DNA of 64,000 nt from Dama dama (GCF_033118175.1 NC_083685.1:118552501-118616500), one strand, 5' to 3'; positions 11,764 through 24,540 are shown, counted from the stretch's first letter. The notes: a model not told the origin generated them from the letters alone. Program-made: numbers and translations.

Positions 11764-11914
11764 CTTTTTTTTTAATAATTTTATTTATTTATGATTTGGC
11801 TGCACTGGGTCTTAGTTGTGGCACATGGGATCTAGTTCCCTGACCAAGGACTGAACCCTGGCCCCCTTCATTGGGAGCTTGGAGTCTTAGCCACTGGACC
11901 ACCAGGGAAGTCCC
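11764..11914 (-). mobile_element. CHR-type SINE with 14-bp target-site duplication
   Basis: Flanked by AAGTAAGTCCTTTT at 11750-11763 and 11915-11928. Minus orientation, with its A tail seen as a T run at the left. Confidence 0.9.
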
Positions 11915-12049
11915 AAGTAAGTCCTTTTATCTTCAAGTATCTAATCAGAAATTAACCTTCTCTTTGTTTCATAAGTGTCATATATTGTCTAGGTTTGTTT
12001 AAATTGATACATCTTTTATGTCTCTAAGTTTACAGGTTACACTCCCCCC

Positions 12050-12217
12050 TATTATTTTTAATTTTTTAAAAAATATTTATTCTTATTTATTTCTTTGGCT
12101 GCACCAGGTCTTAATGGAGGTATTAAGTGGGATCTAGTTCCCCAACCAGGAATTGAATCCAGGCCTCCTGCACTGGGAGTGTGAAGTCTTAGGCATTGGA
12201 CCACCAGGGAAGTCCCC
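12050..12217 (-). mobile_element. CHR-type SINE
   Basis: T/A-rich left end, TTTCTTTGGCTGCACCAGGT ... GGACCACCAGGGAAGTCC. 12218-14440 has no gene I can support; 13530-13860 contains two MIR-like pieces. Confidence 0.85.
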
Positions 12218-13529
12218 CCCTCTCTATTACACCCTTGCAGTGTATTTGGTAGTGAAAACCTAAATTATCTTTTAAACGTTCTAAATTAAAATTATCTTGA
12301 GGTCGTATGTTGGTCTTAAAGCAAAACAGTATCAGTTAGGAGGGGGCAATCATCCATACTTTCCACTCACTTTTATAGCTAAACACTGATTCCTTTACAA
12401 GGGAATACTCAGTAAGAAGACAGTGTTACATTGTAAATTCAGGGGCATGATGGGAAATGTTGAAAATGTTAAAAATTTTACGAACCAAAATGAAAAGAAA
12501 AAAAACGAAAAAAAAATTTTTTTTATGAACCAGTTTTTAAGCAGTCTAAACGCTACAGAGTTACTCCCTTCACTGGAGATTTCCAAAGGGAAAAATAAAA
12601 TCACTGAGTTCATTTTTTGTGAAAGAACAGGGTACACGGTTACTGCTAAGGGCAACACCCAGGGCACAGGGCAGAAAGTGTTCTGCAGGGATAAGAGCGC
12701 GAAAGTGCATGAAGATTAGCTGCTCTTTATTAAGCGGCTCAAGGCTCTGGGAAACATGAAAGTTTATAAAGATACCTGGTTGTTATGGCTGTACAAGGTA
12801 GAGAACAGAGACAACTCTCATTCACCTGCAATGAGAAGGAGGGTTTGAGGGGCTGCTTAGATCTCCAGAACTGCTTTAATTTTCCATGATCATTGCAGAG
12901 TTTCTGCCTCCAGCCTTGGCTGAAGTACTGAGGTCCCAGGGGCTCATCTTGAGGGGTGGAGGTTGGGGGAGTGGGGGTGGGGAGGGTGGAGGGGGCTAGG
13001 GAGAGGTCTTTATTTTCTCCTCCCTTCTCTGGGCCTTTTTACACCCCCTGCCCTTTGAGTCTTGCCAAGAGACACCCTGCTCTGAGAAAGGGTGGTTCCT
13101 GGAGAAGAGCTGAACGGCTGGGTGGCGGGTCGGAGGCGACTGGGTGTGGGCTCTGGTGTGGACGACACCAGGGACGTTCTGGCCCTGGGAACGGAGCCAG
13201 GCTGAATTAGTTTTCTGGCTATTGTGGGTCTCAGTATACATTCCTTTCTCTAGTCCAAGTTGAAAATTCCATTGCACTGAGCACGTGTGTGTGTGTGAGC
13301 ACGTGTATGGTATGAAGAGCACGTAAGGAGAGGCTGGAAGGACCCGCTGTGGCCTCCTCGGCCCTGGGATCCCAGCCCCCACCTCCAGGGGCCAGGTCTC
13401 TGGACTTTCAGGAAAACTGGATGTAGAGCAGAGAGAAGGGGCCCTCACTCCCCTCCAGGAACCTGGGAAGGGCAGGGTCAGCCTGACCCTAAGTGGAAAA
13501 AATCACAATGATAGCAAAGCTGATCAAAG

Positions 13530-13860
13530 GCTTATGACCATAGCTGGGCATTTTCTATGCGTTATTTCATTTAATTTGCACAGCAATCCCCCAGGTAGAT
13601 GGGATTGGACTGGAACAAAGCAGGCAGAGGGAGCTTAGTGAGGCCGGATAACTTGCTCCAAGTTAAAGAGTATGAAGATGTTTGGCTGTAGTGCTTCAGC
13701 TAAGCTGCGACTCTAGGCCAAGTCATCTGGCCTCTCTGAATCTCAGTTTCCTCATCTGCAAAGTAGAAATAATGGGAATACCCACCTGGGGAAGTTAATT
13801 AAAAGGAAAAATGAGCTAATGCATGGAAGACCATAGGGTGAACTAGAGCCTAGTGTGAAA
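13530..13860. repeat. MIR-like fragments
   Basis: CATTTAATTTGCACAGCAAT CCCCCAGGTAGATGGG and, at about 13740, TCTCAGTTTCCTCATCTGCA both match MIR segments. Confidence 0.6.
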
Positions 13861-14492
13861 ATATGGTAAGGATGTAAGAAAGCTGCTTGCTCAGCACAGA
13901 CCCAACTGTTTTCCGAGTGATAAGGCACAATTTCTTTGATGAAATTCTTCTAGTCAATAAACTAGGTTACCTCATTGTAGGAATATCTTGTTTCTTCATA
14001 GCATTCAGTACAGCTCATGTCATCTAGACTGAGAGGAGAAAAAAATGAAGCCTGTAAACACTTGTATTTTTCCTGAATGAGCCTTTGTGCTAAAAGAGGG
14101 GAGCTCGCTGCTGAAGAAGTTGTGCATAACTCAGAGGCAAGGCCAAGTTTTACATTCTGTCACCAGCAGCTTTTAGCCAAGTCCTAAACACAAGCTAGTC
14201 TCCCGAGAAACACCTGCTTGACGTATACATACTTTCTCCAATTCCTGCCCATATAACCTTACGTAGATAGTATGCATGTTTTCCTCTACTACAAAGTTCA
14301 AAGAGAGGGTCCTGTATTGTTAACATTCAGAGCTTCATCATTCATTTATTCTACACTCAAAATTTAGTTGCTGGTTGTTTTTTTTTTTCTTTTTCCATTC
14401 ATTCTATAATTTCTGAGATTGCAGTAACCAGGCGCTGTGTAGATTCTGGAAATTCAGGACAGACTTGGTCCCGTTCTCATGAACTCACGTAG

Positions 14493-14722
14493 TTTAATGG
14501 GGGCAACAGAAAAACAAGCAAACAAGTTAGGTAATGCTGTGATCAGTGTAAGGAAGGAAGCAAAGAGCTCCTGCAGAGATGGAATGGGCAGGAAAGGCCC
14601 CTCAACATTTAATGGGGGCAACAGAAAAACAAGCAAACAAGTTAGGTAATGCTGTGATCAGTGTAAGGAAGGAAGCAAAGAGCTCCTGCAGAGATGGAAT
14701 GGGCAGGAAAGGCCCCTCAACA
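14493..14722. repeat. Perfect 2 x 115-bp tandem duplication
   Basis: 14493-14607 and 14608-14722 are identical base for base, each starting TTTAATGGGGGCAACAG and ending GGCCCCTCAACA. The unit lies in an old dispersed-repeat-like stretch (about 14440-14940). Confidence 0.97.
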
Positions 14723-14957
14723 GTAGAGAAGGATCCAGTCCTGTGGTGGAGCTGGCGACAGAACACCGGTGGAGGGAACAGCCGGAGCAGAGGGCTGGAG
14801 GCAGGCTTGGCAGGGCTGCTGGGAGCAGGCCTTCAGGCAAGGCTCACAATGTGAGGATGGGGGAGTCAGGGGTTACCATGCAGGGCTTTGTGGACTATGG
14901 TAAGGAGTTTGATTTTAAAGACTGCACTAAGAAGCCATTGACAGTTGTTTGTTTTTA

Positions 14958-15085
14958 TTTTTTTATTTTTATTTATTTTTATTAGTTGGAGGCTAATTAC
15001 TTTACAACATTGTAGAGGTTTTTGCCATACATTGACATGAATCAGCCATGGATTTACATGTGTTCCCCGTCTCGATTCCCCCTCC
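14958..15085 (-). mobile_element. L1 3' end with 16-bp target-site duplication
   Basis: Minus-oriented ruminant L1 3' UTR (GTTGGAGGCTAATTACTTTA ... CATTGACATGAATCAGCC), flanked by CAGTTGTTTGTTTTTA at 14942-14957 and 15086-15101. Confidence 0.88.
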
Positions 15086-15101
15086 CAGTTGTTTGTTTTT
15101 A

Positions 15102-15420
15102 ATTGTGGTAAAATTCATTTAACATTGTAATTTGAATTTCTATTCCTTCCTCCACCCACCCCACCCCCACCTCTGGCCACTGCTAATCTGCTTTCTGTCC
15201 ATACGGATTTGCCAATTCTGGCACTGGGTTGGGAAGATCCCTTGGAGAAGGGAAAGGCTACCCACTCCAGTATTCTGGCCTGGAGGATACAGTCCATGGA
15301 GTCACGAAGAGTCGGACCCGACTGAGTGACTTTCACTTTCATACATTAAGTGGTGGCTTCTTTTATTTAGCATGTTTTCTAGGTTCATCCACGTTTGCCC
15401 TTTGTAAAGGGCAGTGTGAA
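15102..15420. mobile_element. Old L1-like stretch split by a Bov-tA
   Basis: ATTGTGGTAAAATTCATTTA ... GGATTTGCCAATTCTGGCAC continues past the SINE as TAGCATGTTTTCTAGGTTCA TCCACG, typical of an old mammalian L1 3' region. Confidence 0.5.
15224..15340 (+). mobile_element. Bov-tA SINE, 5'-truncated
   Basis: GGGTTGGGAAGATCCCTTGG ... GAGTGACTTTCACTTTCA. The TTTCACTTTCA terminus marks the BovB-like 3' end. Confidence 0.9.
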
Positions 15421-16071
15421 CCCATCTGACTTAGTTGTAGGATCACCTTCACTGCCATGGAGAGGATGGATAGAAGCCAGAGGGCAAGTGGGCAGATAAC
15501 CTGCAATGGGGAGGGTGAGAGGAAATGGAGATGTGGAAAGATGGCTGCAGTGGAAATTGGAGGGAGCGGGCGCTTCCAAGTCCCCAGGAGGTCCAGGCAG
15601 GGGGAGCAGATATAGAGGAAAACCAACAGTTCCATTTTGAATATCTTAAACTTGAGGTATCTGAGATGTTAATTAGGCGATGAAAATGTGAATCTGGGAA
15701 TTAGTAGAGAAGTCAGAGCTGGATGCAGATAGAATTTGAGGGTCATCAGCCTGGAGATTGAGGCTAAATCCAGGGGAAATATGTGTTAAATTATGTGCAT
15801 AATAACAAAGAGATTTCCACCGCCAAGGGTGACCAAGAATAAGAGGTCTGTAAATCTAATACTTCTCACCTCCTAGCTAAAAGTGGAATAGTCTGCATCT
15901 GAATGAGTGCTCAGCATTTACAAAGACAGAAGCTGGCATCCTCCGGTCTGTGTTCAGAGAATGTTTGCATTTCTATTGCCTCTGCACTCAGTCAGCCCCA
16001 GCAACCAGTAACTCCTATTAAGGGTGTTAAGTGAGAGGATGCTTGCCTTTCAATAAGAAATCCAACCAAGG

Positions 16072-16200
16072 GGCTTCCCTGGAGGCCCAGTGCTTAAGAC
16101 TCCATGCTTCCACTGCAGGGGGTGTGGGTTCAATCCCTGGTCAGGGAACTACGATCCCATAAACTGTGTGGTGCTGCCAGAAAAAAAAAAAGAAAGAAAC
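16072..16200 (+). mobile_element. CHR-type SINE with target-site duplication
   Basis: GGGCTTCCCTGGAGGCCCAG to an A-rich tail, flanked by near-identical AAGAAATCCAACCAAG and AAGAAACCCAACTAAG. Confidence 0.88.
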
Positions 16201-16647
16201 CCAACTAAGTGGGATGTCTTGGAACAGGTTAAAAATGAATGCTTTGATCACTGAGGTCACTTAGAAAGAATAAATCAAAGTTGTTTTCCTCAAACTTTTA
16301 TCTTAATTGAAGGGAAACATATATTCATGTTTTTACATTGTTATATTTTCAAGTATTTGACCTTCTCTGGACAACCTGTACTGTTTGGTGGAGGATTCTC
16401 CTAATTGCTAACAAAAACTCTCTGGGAGGAATCCTGGAACCTACCAGGTACTGGACCACTTTTGCTCAAACAGGTGGGGAGGGGGGACGAGGTGCATTTC
16501 CAACAACTGTCCTTCCTTTGCTGCCCACACCTGTTCATTTCCATGACTGTAAAACACAGACACCCTGCGACTGTTAGCACAGGTTTAAGGTGAATTAAGA
16601 AAAATTAGGGCAACATAACAAGTACTTCTTAAAGGTTAATTAGCAGA

Positions 16648-17592
16648 AAAAACTGCCAACAAAGGTCCATCTAGTCAAGGCTATGGTTTTTCCAGTAGTC
16701 ATGTATGCATGTGAAAGCTGGACTATAAAGAAAGCTGAGTGCCAAAGAACTGTGGTGTTGAAGACTCTTGAGAATCCCTTGGACTGCAAGGAGATCAAAC
16801 CAGGCAATCCTAAAGGAAATCAGTCCTGCATTATTCATTGGAAGTGTTGCAAGAAGAGGGACCCCCTGCCAGGGCCCGAAACTGGGCTCTTGTCTAATAC
16901 TCGGAAATGAATTGTCCGAGGAGACACATGTGCTGACAAAGCGAGAGATTTTATTGGGAAAGGGCGCCCGGGTGGACAGCAGGAGGGTCAGGGAACCTGG
17001 GAAATCAGCTCTGGCTTGCGGCTTTCAGTCTTGGGTTTTATAGTGATGGGATTCGTTTCCGGGTTGTCTTTAGCTAATCATTCTGACTCAGAGTCCTTCC
17101 TGGTGGTGCCTTGTTCAGCCAAGATGGATGCCAGAGAGAAGGATTCTGGGAGATGGTCGGACATTTGGTGTCTCCTTTTGACCTTTCCTGAACTCTTCCT
17201 GTTGGTGATGGCTTATTAGTTCCATGATCGTCACCAGGACCTCCTGTTGTAAAACAACTCATGCAAATGGTTACTATGGTGCCTGGCAGGGTGGGCGGTT
17301 TCAGTCAGTGTGCTTCCCCTAACAGGACTGATGCTGAAGGTGAAACTCCAATACTTTGACCATCTGATGCCAAGAACTGACTCATTGGAAAAGACCCTGA
17401 TGCTGGGAAAGATTTAAGTCAGGAGGAGAAGGGGACAACAGAGGATGAGAGGGTGGGATGGCATCACCGACTTGATGGACATGAGTTTGAGTAAGCTTCA
17501 GGAGTTGATGATGGACAGGGAAGCCTGGTGTGCTGCAGTCCATGGGGTCGCAGAGTCGGACATGACTCAAGGGAACTGAGCAGAAAAGAAAA
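16648..17592 (+). mobile_element. BovB 3' portion split by a solo LTR
   Basis: BovB sequence at 16648-16844 (CAACAAAGGTCCATCTAGTC...) resumes at 17325 (GGACTGATGCTGAAGG) and ends near 17592. The two pieces are contiguous in BovB. Confidence 0.9.
16845..17324 (-). mobile_element. Solo LTR, gammaretrovirus-like ERV
   Basis: 480 bp bounded by TGTT...AACA. On the minus strand it has a TATAAAA box at 17036-17042, a CCAATAAAATC poly(A) signal at 16950-16955 and a short U5. There are no internal retroviral genes. It sits inside a BovB fragment. No clear 4-6 bp target-site duplication is visible. Confidence 0.85.
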
Positions 17593-18902
17593 CCTTGGCA
17601 ACCTTATGTCAGATCCCAAAGTCTTTTGGAAATTTTACTGATTCACGAAGGCCAAAGTTTGGACTGCAGACTTCTTGGTTAGAACTCCAGAAGCAGGGCT
17701 GCTCAGGATCACTCACACAGCCTTCAGGGGAACTCATACTGTAACCTGCTTTTGCTTCGAGGTCTCTTCTGCCGCATAGTAAACACATTTAACGCAGGAT
17801 TTTTTTCTCCCACTTTTCATATTCCCCTTGCAGGTGCTCAATAAATATTTGTGGACATAAAGGCAACATCTCTCCCCACTTTTCTGACTAAAAAAAAAGC
17901 AACTCTTCTGCCATTTATGTTTAATAATTCCCTAAAAAAGTCTTAAAGAGTTGTGGGTTTTCAATACAGCCTGTTTGCTCATGATGCCTGTGGGGAAAGG
18001 AGGTGGGCTGAGCATCTCCTCTAGATGGATGTTTGCTTTCCCACCTGCAGGGAGATCAGGTGAGGAATCTCCTCTCAGGTAAAGTTCCTTGTATCTCCCC
18101 TAGGCCCCCAGAGACTTCAAGCTTCTTTGTCTAACCAATGAATGCCTTGGTTCCTTACTGAGCATCTGGTTTTGAGGGAACTCTTCTTTCATCCTATAGG
18201 TATTTCTCAAACTGTCTTCTCCAATCCTTTAGTAATCATTTAATGAGCATGTGTCATCTTCCTATTTTATCTGCTAACAGCTCCTAGCTCAGGTTGATCC
18301 TGTGTCTCCTTCCTGAACAATAATCCAATTTGCCCTGGCACTGGGGCTCAGCAAGGAAGGCCTAAGCCCTTTAGTCAGACAACTAAGGTCCTAACTGTTT
18401 TCCCCAGGGTTTCAGTATATTTGCACAAAATTTAAAATATCAATACTTGTTTTTAAAAAGATCTAAAGGTTCCCTGTGGTCTTCTGTCTTTATATTAAAA
18501 AAAACTACAGAATTAGAGGAAAAAAAAAAAAAAAAAAAGCAGAGATTTGAAGCAAAAGTGACTACAAAAAAATCTATAAAAGAGACCAGGTTAAAAATCT
18601 ATAATAGGAGATCAGGTAAGAAAACAAACATTTCCAGAGACATTCCACCCTATAGCAAATGCAATCAGGCATTGCCAACAGAAACTATGTTAGAGAAATA
18701 AATACACAGTGTACAGAATACAACAGGAAACATACCATCTATTAAACGTGGAGGTATAGACAAAATTTCCTTTGAAATCCTAGGGAATATAGTTTTTGAA
18801 AACATAACCAACTTAAACATACTTACCCATCATATAAGTAAACGTATTAATTTATAATTATGGTATCCTGAAATGGTTCAACAGGTTATTTAAAATTATA
18901 CA
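17593..18902. other. Intergenic DNA without recognised elements
   Basis: AT-rich, with a poly(A) run at about 18519-18538. The only open frames are short and low-complexity. Confidence 0.5.
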
Positions 18903-19013
18903 CTGGGACTTCCCTGGCAGTCCAGTGGTTGAGACTCTGCACTTCTACTACAAGGGGGCATGGGTTCAAATCCTGTGGGGATCTAAGATCTCACATGTTG
19001 CATGCTGCGATCA
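18903..19013 (+). mobile_element. CHR-type SINE
   Basis: TGGGACTTCCCTGGCAGTCC ... ATCTAAGATCTCACATGTTG. Confidence 0.85.
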
Positions 19014-19742
19014 AAACAATTCAAAGGAACCAGAGTCTCATAAAGTTTCTATATCCAAATACCAATTTGGAGGAAATACGAATTCAGAAGAAAATGTGAA
19101 AAATGATACTATGAGGAAATAACCAACACAAGCCAGACAGGAAATTCTATAGGACAAATGACCTAATTTCACAAGAAAGAAAAAAACAAGATAGTAAGAA
19201 AATCTACAGATTGAAAGTCATGAGACTTATCAACCACAAATATGTAAACATCACTTTCCTGATTCAAATAATTTATAAAATAAATAAATAACTGAAATAG
19301 TCAGAGATGAAAGTATCTGATGGCTGGGATGAGAAGGGGAAGTAACTAGAGGCACAGATAAACAAGATTGGGAAAATACTGATAAAATGTTGAAGCTGGG
19401 TGATATATGATGGGACTCAATTATACTGTTTGATCTAATTTTCTATGTGTGAAATTCTCTACAATACAAAGAAAGAAAGAAAAAGAGGAGGAACTTACAA
19501 AATAAAAGTTTAAAACTTATTATCAGGTAGTTTTTGTCAGCTTAAATTAAAAATTCCTTGACTTTTCCAGTTGTCATATTTTTATACACCCTTCCTGGGC
19601 ATAATTTTGTACTTCTATTATACTTGCTTGTTCATTTCTCTTTGAGAGGCAATGTATAAATAAATTAAAAAACTTTACAGCAAAATTACAGAAATCTTAA
19701 GCTGCTTGATTTCAAGAGAATCACGCACCAATCAAACTGATG

Positions 19743-20060
19743 AAGTGAAAGTGAAAGTTGCTTAGTCGTGTCTGACTCTTTGCAACCCCATGGACTATAC
19801 AGGTCCATGGAATTCTCCAGGCCAGAATATTGGAGTGAGTATCCTTTCTCTTCTCCAGGGGATATTCGCAACCCAGGGATCGAATCCAGGTTTCATACAT
19901 TGCAGGCGCATTCTTTACCAGCTGAGTCATAGGGGAAACCCAAGAATACTGGGGTGGGTAGCCTGTCCCTTCTCCAGCGCATCTTCCAGACCCAGAAATT
20001 GAACCAGGCTCTCCTGCATTGCAGGCAGATTCTTTACCAACTGAGCTATTAGGGAAGCCC
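19743..20060 (-). mobile_element. Bov-A2 SINE
   Basis: A dimer of BovA units in minus orientation: AGTGAAAGTGAAAGTTGCTT at the left, and two copies of the (C/A)ATTCTTTACCA(G/A)CTGAG block at about 19910 and 20031. Confidence 0.92.
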
Positions 20061-20199
20061 TCAAACTGAGGAAAATGGTACAAATTTCATTTGTGGTGTG
20101 TAAACTATTGCCTATTACAAGCTGCTGTCCAACCTAGTAATGAAACAGGGATGGTGTATATGGTCTGAGGAAATCCAAAAGGCTTTTTTGTCAATTATG

Positions 20200-20390
20200 G
20201 GCTAACCTGGTGGCTCAGACAGTAAAGATTCTGCTTGCAGTGCAGGAGACCTGGTTTCAATCCCTGAGTCGGGAAGATCCCCTGGAGAAGGGAATGGCAA
20301 CCCACTCCAGTATTCTTGCCTGGAGAATTCCATGGACAGAGGCTACAGACCATGGGGTCGCAAAGGGGCAGACATGACTGAGTGTCTTCT
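20200..20390 (+). mobile_element. Bov-tA SINE
   Basis: GGGCTAACCTGGTGGCTCAG ... GGCAGACATGACTGAGTG. 20391-22973 is AT-rich intergenic DNA with a MIR-like patch at about 20965-21115 and no supported gene. Confidence 0.9.
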
Positions 20391-22973
20391 CATCAAGTAT
20401 GTACTTAAAGTACTTGGGATCCAAGTTCATTTTAAAGTAAAATAAAGCATCAAACTTAACTGATGCGCAACGTAAAACATAAGACATTTAACAATAAGGC
20501 AATGAAATATCCAAATGAACCAGAAGAAACAAATATTGTAAGCTCTGTGGTCTGAATATATCCTAACAAGGCATAACAAATTTGGTGCTGAGAACCCAAA
20601 TCAAACAAGTTCATCCAGAAATGAAAAGTAGCCAAGGATAATTAGGTTAACATGAAATTACAGCTTTAGAGAGGAATTTCAATATGTTAATTTATGAGGA
20701 TTCTAGGAAACTCATCACTCCTCATACCAAGTTGTTTCTAGGAAAGCAAATCAATGTCATTTGCTTGGTAAGTGCAGAATTAGAGAGGGAAAATACTTGA
20801 AAAATTTTTTTTGGAATAATGTACACCTCTCATAGACTCCCTTCTCTCCCTCCAGGGCAGTATCATTTTTGGTTTTCCACTTAACAAGTTGTCCAAGTTC
20901 TCTAACTTTTCCTGTATAAACACCACTACATTTTTTTCTCTGACTCAAATCACTCTTTTCATCCTTAGACTAATGGAACTTTACTGGTCTGTGCCTCAAT
21001 TTCCCCAACAGTAAATCCTACTTCATGGGACTGATAAGCAGGCTTAGGACTATTAAATCAATTAATATTTCTAAAGCATTTAGAACAATGGGTGGCATAC
21101 AGTAAGTGCTATATAATCAAATATACAGTAGCTTATATGTTATCTATCATAAATTTAAATGGTAAGTATACAAATGTATGTTTTACTAAGTTAAAATACA
21201 AATAAAAAACTTATATTCTAAAACTGAGCATAGAATGTCACAGCAACTGGGATCTGAAATGCATTAATATTATATATACACTAAACATCTAATACACAAA
21301 AATCACAATTCTAATTATTGGCTCTGTTAATCTAGGTAATCGTATGTGACCTGAAACTAAAAGAACCTAATGAGACAGTTATTACATTGCTTTCTTAGGG
21401 ATGAAAAGGCTCTGGGGAGGTTCTTTTAAACAATGCCAGACTCGTCAAAAAAGTTGTTCAGAATTTTGAGTAGTTTTTTCCTTAAGAAATTTGTCTGTAG
21501 CAAATGAAAGCAATTCCAAAAATCCCACTGATGTGGGTATGTGTTTTAAAATGCACCCCAAATTATACTGATGATGATTAAAAGAAGTGGAAGAGTATAA
21601 TCGAAAATCACATTTCAGCTTTGCTAAAATAAAGATGTGGGAACTGGCTAAGACACTTAATGTTTATGACTAAATTTACTGGTAAGCCTTCTCAGCTCTA
21701 GATTTCTGAGTCTGAAACTTTTATGAATCAAAACATGTTACCTATGTAAAAACATATTTTTATGAAAATATTAAGTGAAAAAAGTAGATCACACACTGTA
21801 TACTTGTGTGATTATAACTATTCGAATCTGTGGAATATTTCCATCCATTTGTATCTGCTCATCCATCTACAGATTTAGAAAGTAGACTGAAGAGAAAAGA
21901 ATGGCGGTTACAAGGTACACAGCATTCCACTTCAGATTGACGCCAAAACAATTTTTACATTTGCAACCATAACCACCACCAAAATAATAATCGATTCTGG
22001 CAAAAATTACCCACAGATTTAAAACCATGTTGGGGAAGAGTAACATTCCAGAACAGGATTAAATACTTAGGTTACAAGAGTGAGACAAGCTGGAAAACCC
22101 TACCCTTGACTAAGTGATCCAATTTAGCATCACCAGTGATAGGATAACCCACATTAGTGACTCCTGAAGCTGTGCCTTCTCTGTAGCATTCTGGTCAGAA
22201 ACAGTCTAATCTGAATCTAATCATGTGGAACCAAGATAAATTGAGAGACATTCTACAAAATAACTGGCCTAGATTCTTCAGAAATGCAGTTATCTAGGAA
22301 CTGTTATAGATTAAAGGAGATTAAAGAAACATGGAAATCAGATGCAATGCATGACCCTTGAGTGGATTTTAGGAAGGAGGAAGTCCAATTACAAAAGACA
22401 TTACTGGGACAATTGTGGAAATCTGGAGGAGGACTGTAATCATTCTAAACAGTATTGTATTACCATTAATTTTCTGAATTTGGTAACTGCATTGTGGTTA
22501 TGTAAAATTAATGCTCTTGTTTTACAGGATTAAGCTTAAGTATTTATTGGATTAAACTAAATTATGAGATTTATCTGTTCAGAAATAACCCTCAAATGAT
22601 TGAGGAAAAAAAGAAAAAATACATAGTATAAAACTATTAATAACATGGCAAAATGTTACCAACAGGCAAATTCAGGCTAAGGATACAGGAGTACTCATTG
22701 TTTTTTCTTGCAATTATTTTAGGATTAAATTGTTTAGAAGAGGTGGGGCAAAAAAGTCCATCTTTGTTTTAAAATTCTACATGATCCAGAATGGACTCCA
22801 CTACAGTTTACAGTCACCTGATACTTACAAAGCAGGCTAAAGAGGCAAAAAAGCAAACAAACATCTACTTTTAAGTAGTAATGATAACCTTTAGCTCACA
22901 TTCCCCTCAAAAACTATTAAGTTACAGCAGGAAGCTACTTCCTAGATGGAGAACTTAAGTTTAAAGAATAATT

Positions 22974-23090
22974 CTTGGGAATTCACTGGCAGGACAGTGG
23001 TTAGGACTCAGTGCTTTCATGGCTGGGGATGGGGTTCAATCCCTGGTCAGGGAACTAAGATTCCACAAGCTGCCTAGTGTGGCAGGAAAC
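22974..23090 (+). mobile_element. CHR-type SINE
   Basis: TTGGGAATTCACTGGCAGGA ... CAGGGAACTAAGATTCCACA. Confidence 0.82.
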
Positions 23091-23989
23091 AATTACACAG
23101 ATGTAGTATATATAATCAGAAACAAATCTGAGGCAAAGTTCAGTTATAAAAACTCAAAGTCTAAAAAAAAAAACAACAACTCAAAGTCTAGGGGCAGAAG
23201 ATACACTGCCTATATCTGAACATAGAGGATTTACTTGCCAGAAAAAGGAAATATTGCAAACCCTCAGAACTACAGTTGGACAGATAAAACCTATTATTCA
23301 GTAATTTTATTCAATAACCATTAGTGTACACTGATTATGTGCCAGCGGTCCTCTGCTTAGGTGCATAAAGGGTAAGACACAGTCCCTACCTTGAAGAACT
23401 CAGCTTTTAAGAGTCTCCTGTCAACTATACCTCAATTAAAAAAAAAAACTCTTTATATAAAATCCTTAATTTCTAAACTTAGTCTTAAGACTAGTCAACC
23501 TAAAGATAATTTGCAAATAGTATTTAAAAGCCATTAAAATGTTCTACTTATTTTTAAAATTGGTTATTTGCTTCTATAATAGCAACAACCCAAATTATTT
23601 ATAATAAAGGTTTTATAAGGACCCTATACAGAAGCCCCTTCCAAACAGACACAAGTGAGGGCAGAGGAAATCTTTCTGTCACTCAAAGGCCTCTACTTGT
23701 CTGAACCCTAACCAGGCAAGTAATGTTTCACTGCAGAACCTGTCTTCCAAGTACAATTAACTCAGGAGACATGAAGAGTATACCACCTATGAATTTCGGT
23801 TGCTTTCTCTGACTGAAAGAATTCTCAATTAACCTGAGATTAATCTGTTATGGGTTCTTATAAGTTAAATCATAAATAACTCAGAATCTAAAAACTGAAT
23901 ATCCTGAATAATCTTACCCTACCACAAAATGATCTCTAAATCATAAAGGATGTGCTATTCTAAAGCTCAAAGTTTTCTTTGTTATTTTT

Positions 23990-24292
23990 AAAATTTTATT
24001 ATTTTTTTTTAATTGAAGGATAATTGCTTTACAGATTGTGTTGGTTTCTGCCAAACATCAACATGAATCAGTAAGTAAAAGTTTCAGTTCAGTTGCTCGG
24101 TCGTGTCCGACTCTTTGCGACCCCATGAATCGCAGCACGCCAGGCCTCCCTGTCCATCACCAACTCCTGGAGATTACTCAAACTCATGTCCATCGAGTCG
24201 GTGACGCCATCCAGCCATCTCATTCTCTGTCGTCCCCTTCTCCTTCTGCCCCCAATCCCTCCCAGCATCAGGGTCTTTTCCAATGAGTCAAC
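23990..24292 (-). mobile_element. L1 3' end followed by BovB 3' end
   Basis: 23990-24070 is a minus-oriented L1 3' terminus (GGATAATTGCTTTACAGATT). 24075-24292 is a minus-oriented BovB 3' end (CAGTTCAGTTGCTCGGTCGT...), one of the least diverged BovB pieces here. Confidence 0.85.
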
Positions 24293-24540
24293 TCAAGTAA
24301 AGTTTAGGAACCCACAATTTTATGTCTGGATGTCTGTAATTCTTACATGGTTCATAAAAAAAGAGGATGGACATCGTGGAGACTTGGATTTTTCATTTCT
24401 GCTGAGAAGTTCTGTATCATTTAAATTGTCTAAGCAAAAGGTCCCACTATGTTAAGTGAGCATAACTGTTAATACATGTTGTTATTTTTGGTACCTCTTT
24501 TCCCTCAGGATTCAAATAGAAATTAAGAATGACTAAGGAA

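Noticed and set aside
12996..13448. 150-codon minus-strand open frame
   Set aside because: GC-skewed sequence with low-complexity runs (His/Thr/Ser-rich) and no recognisable domain; it overlaps a (TG)n tract.
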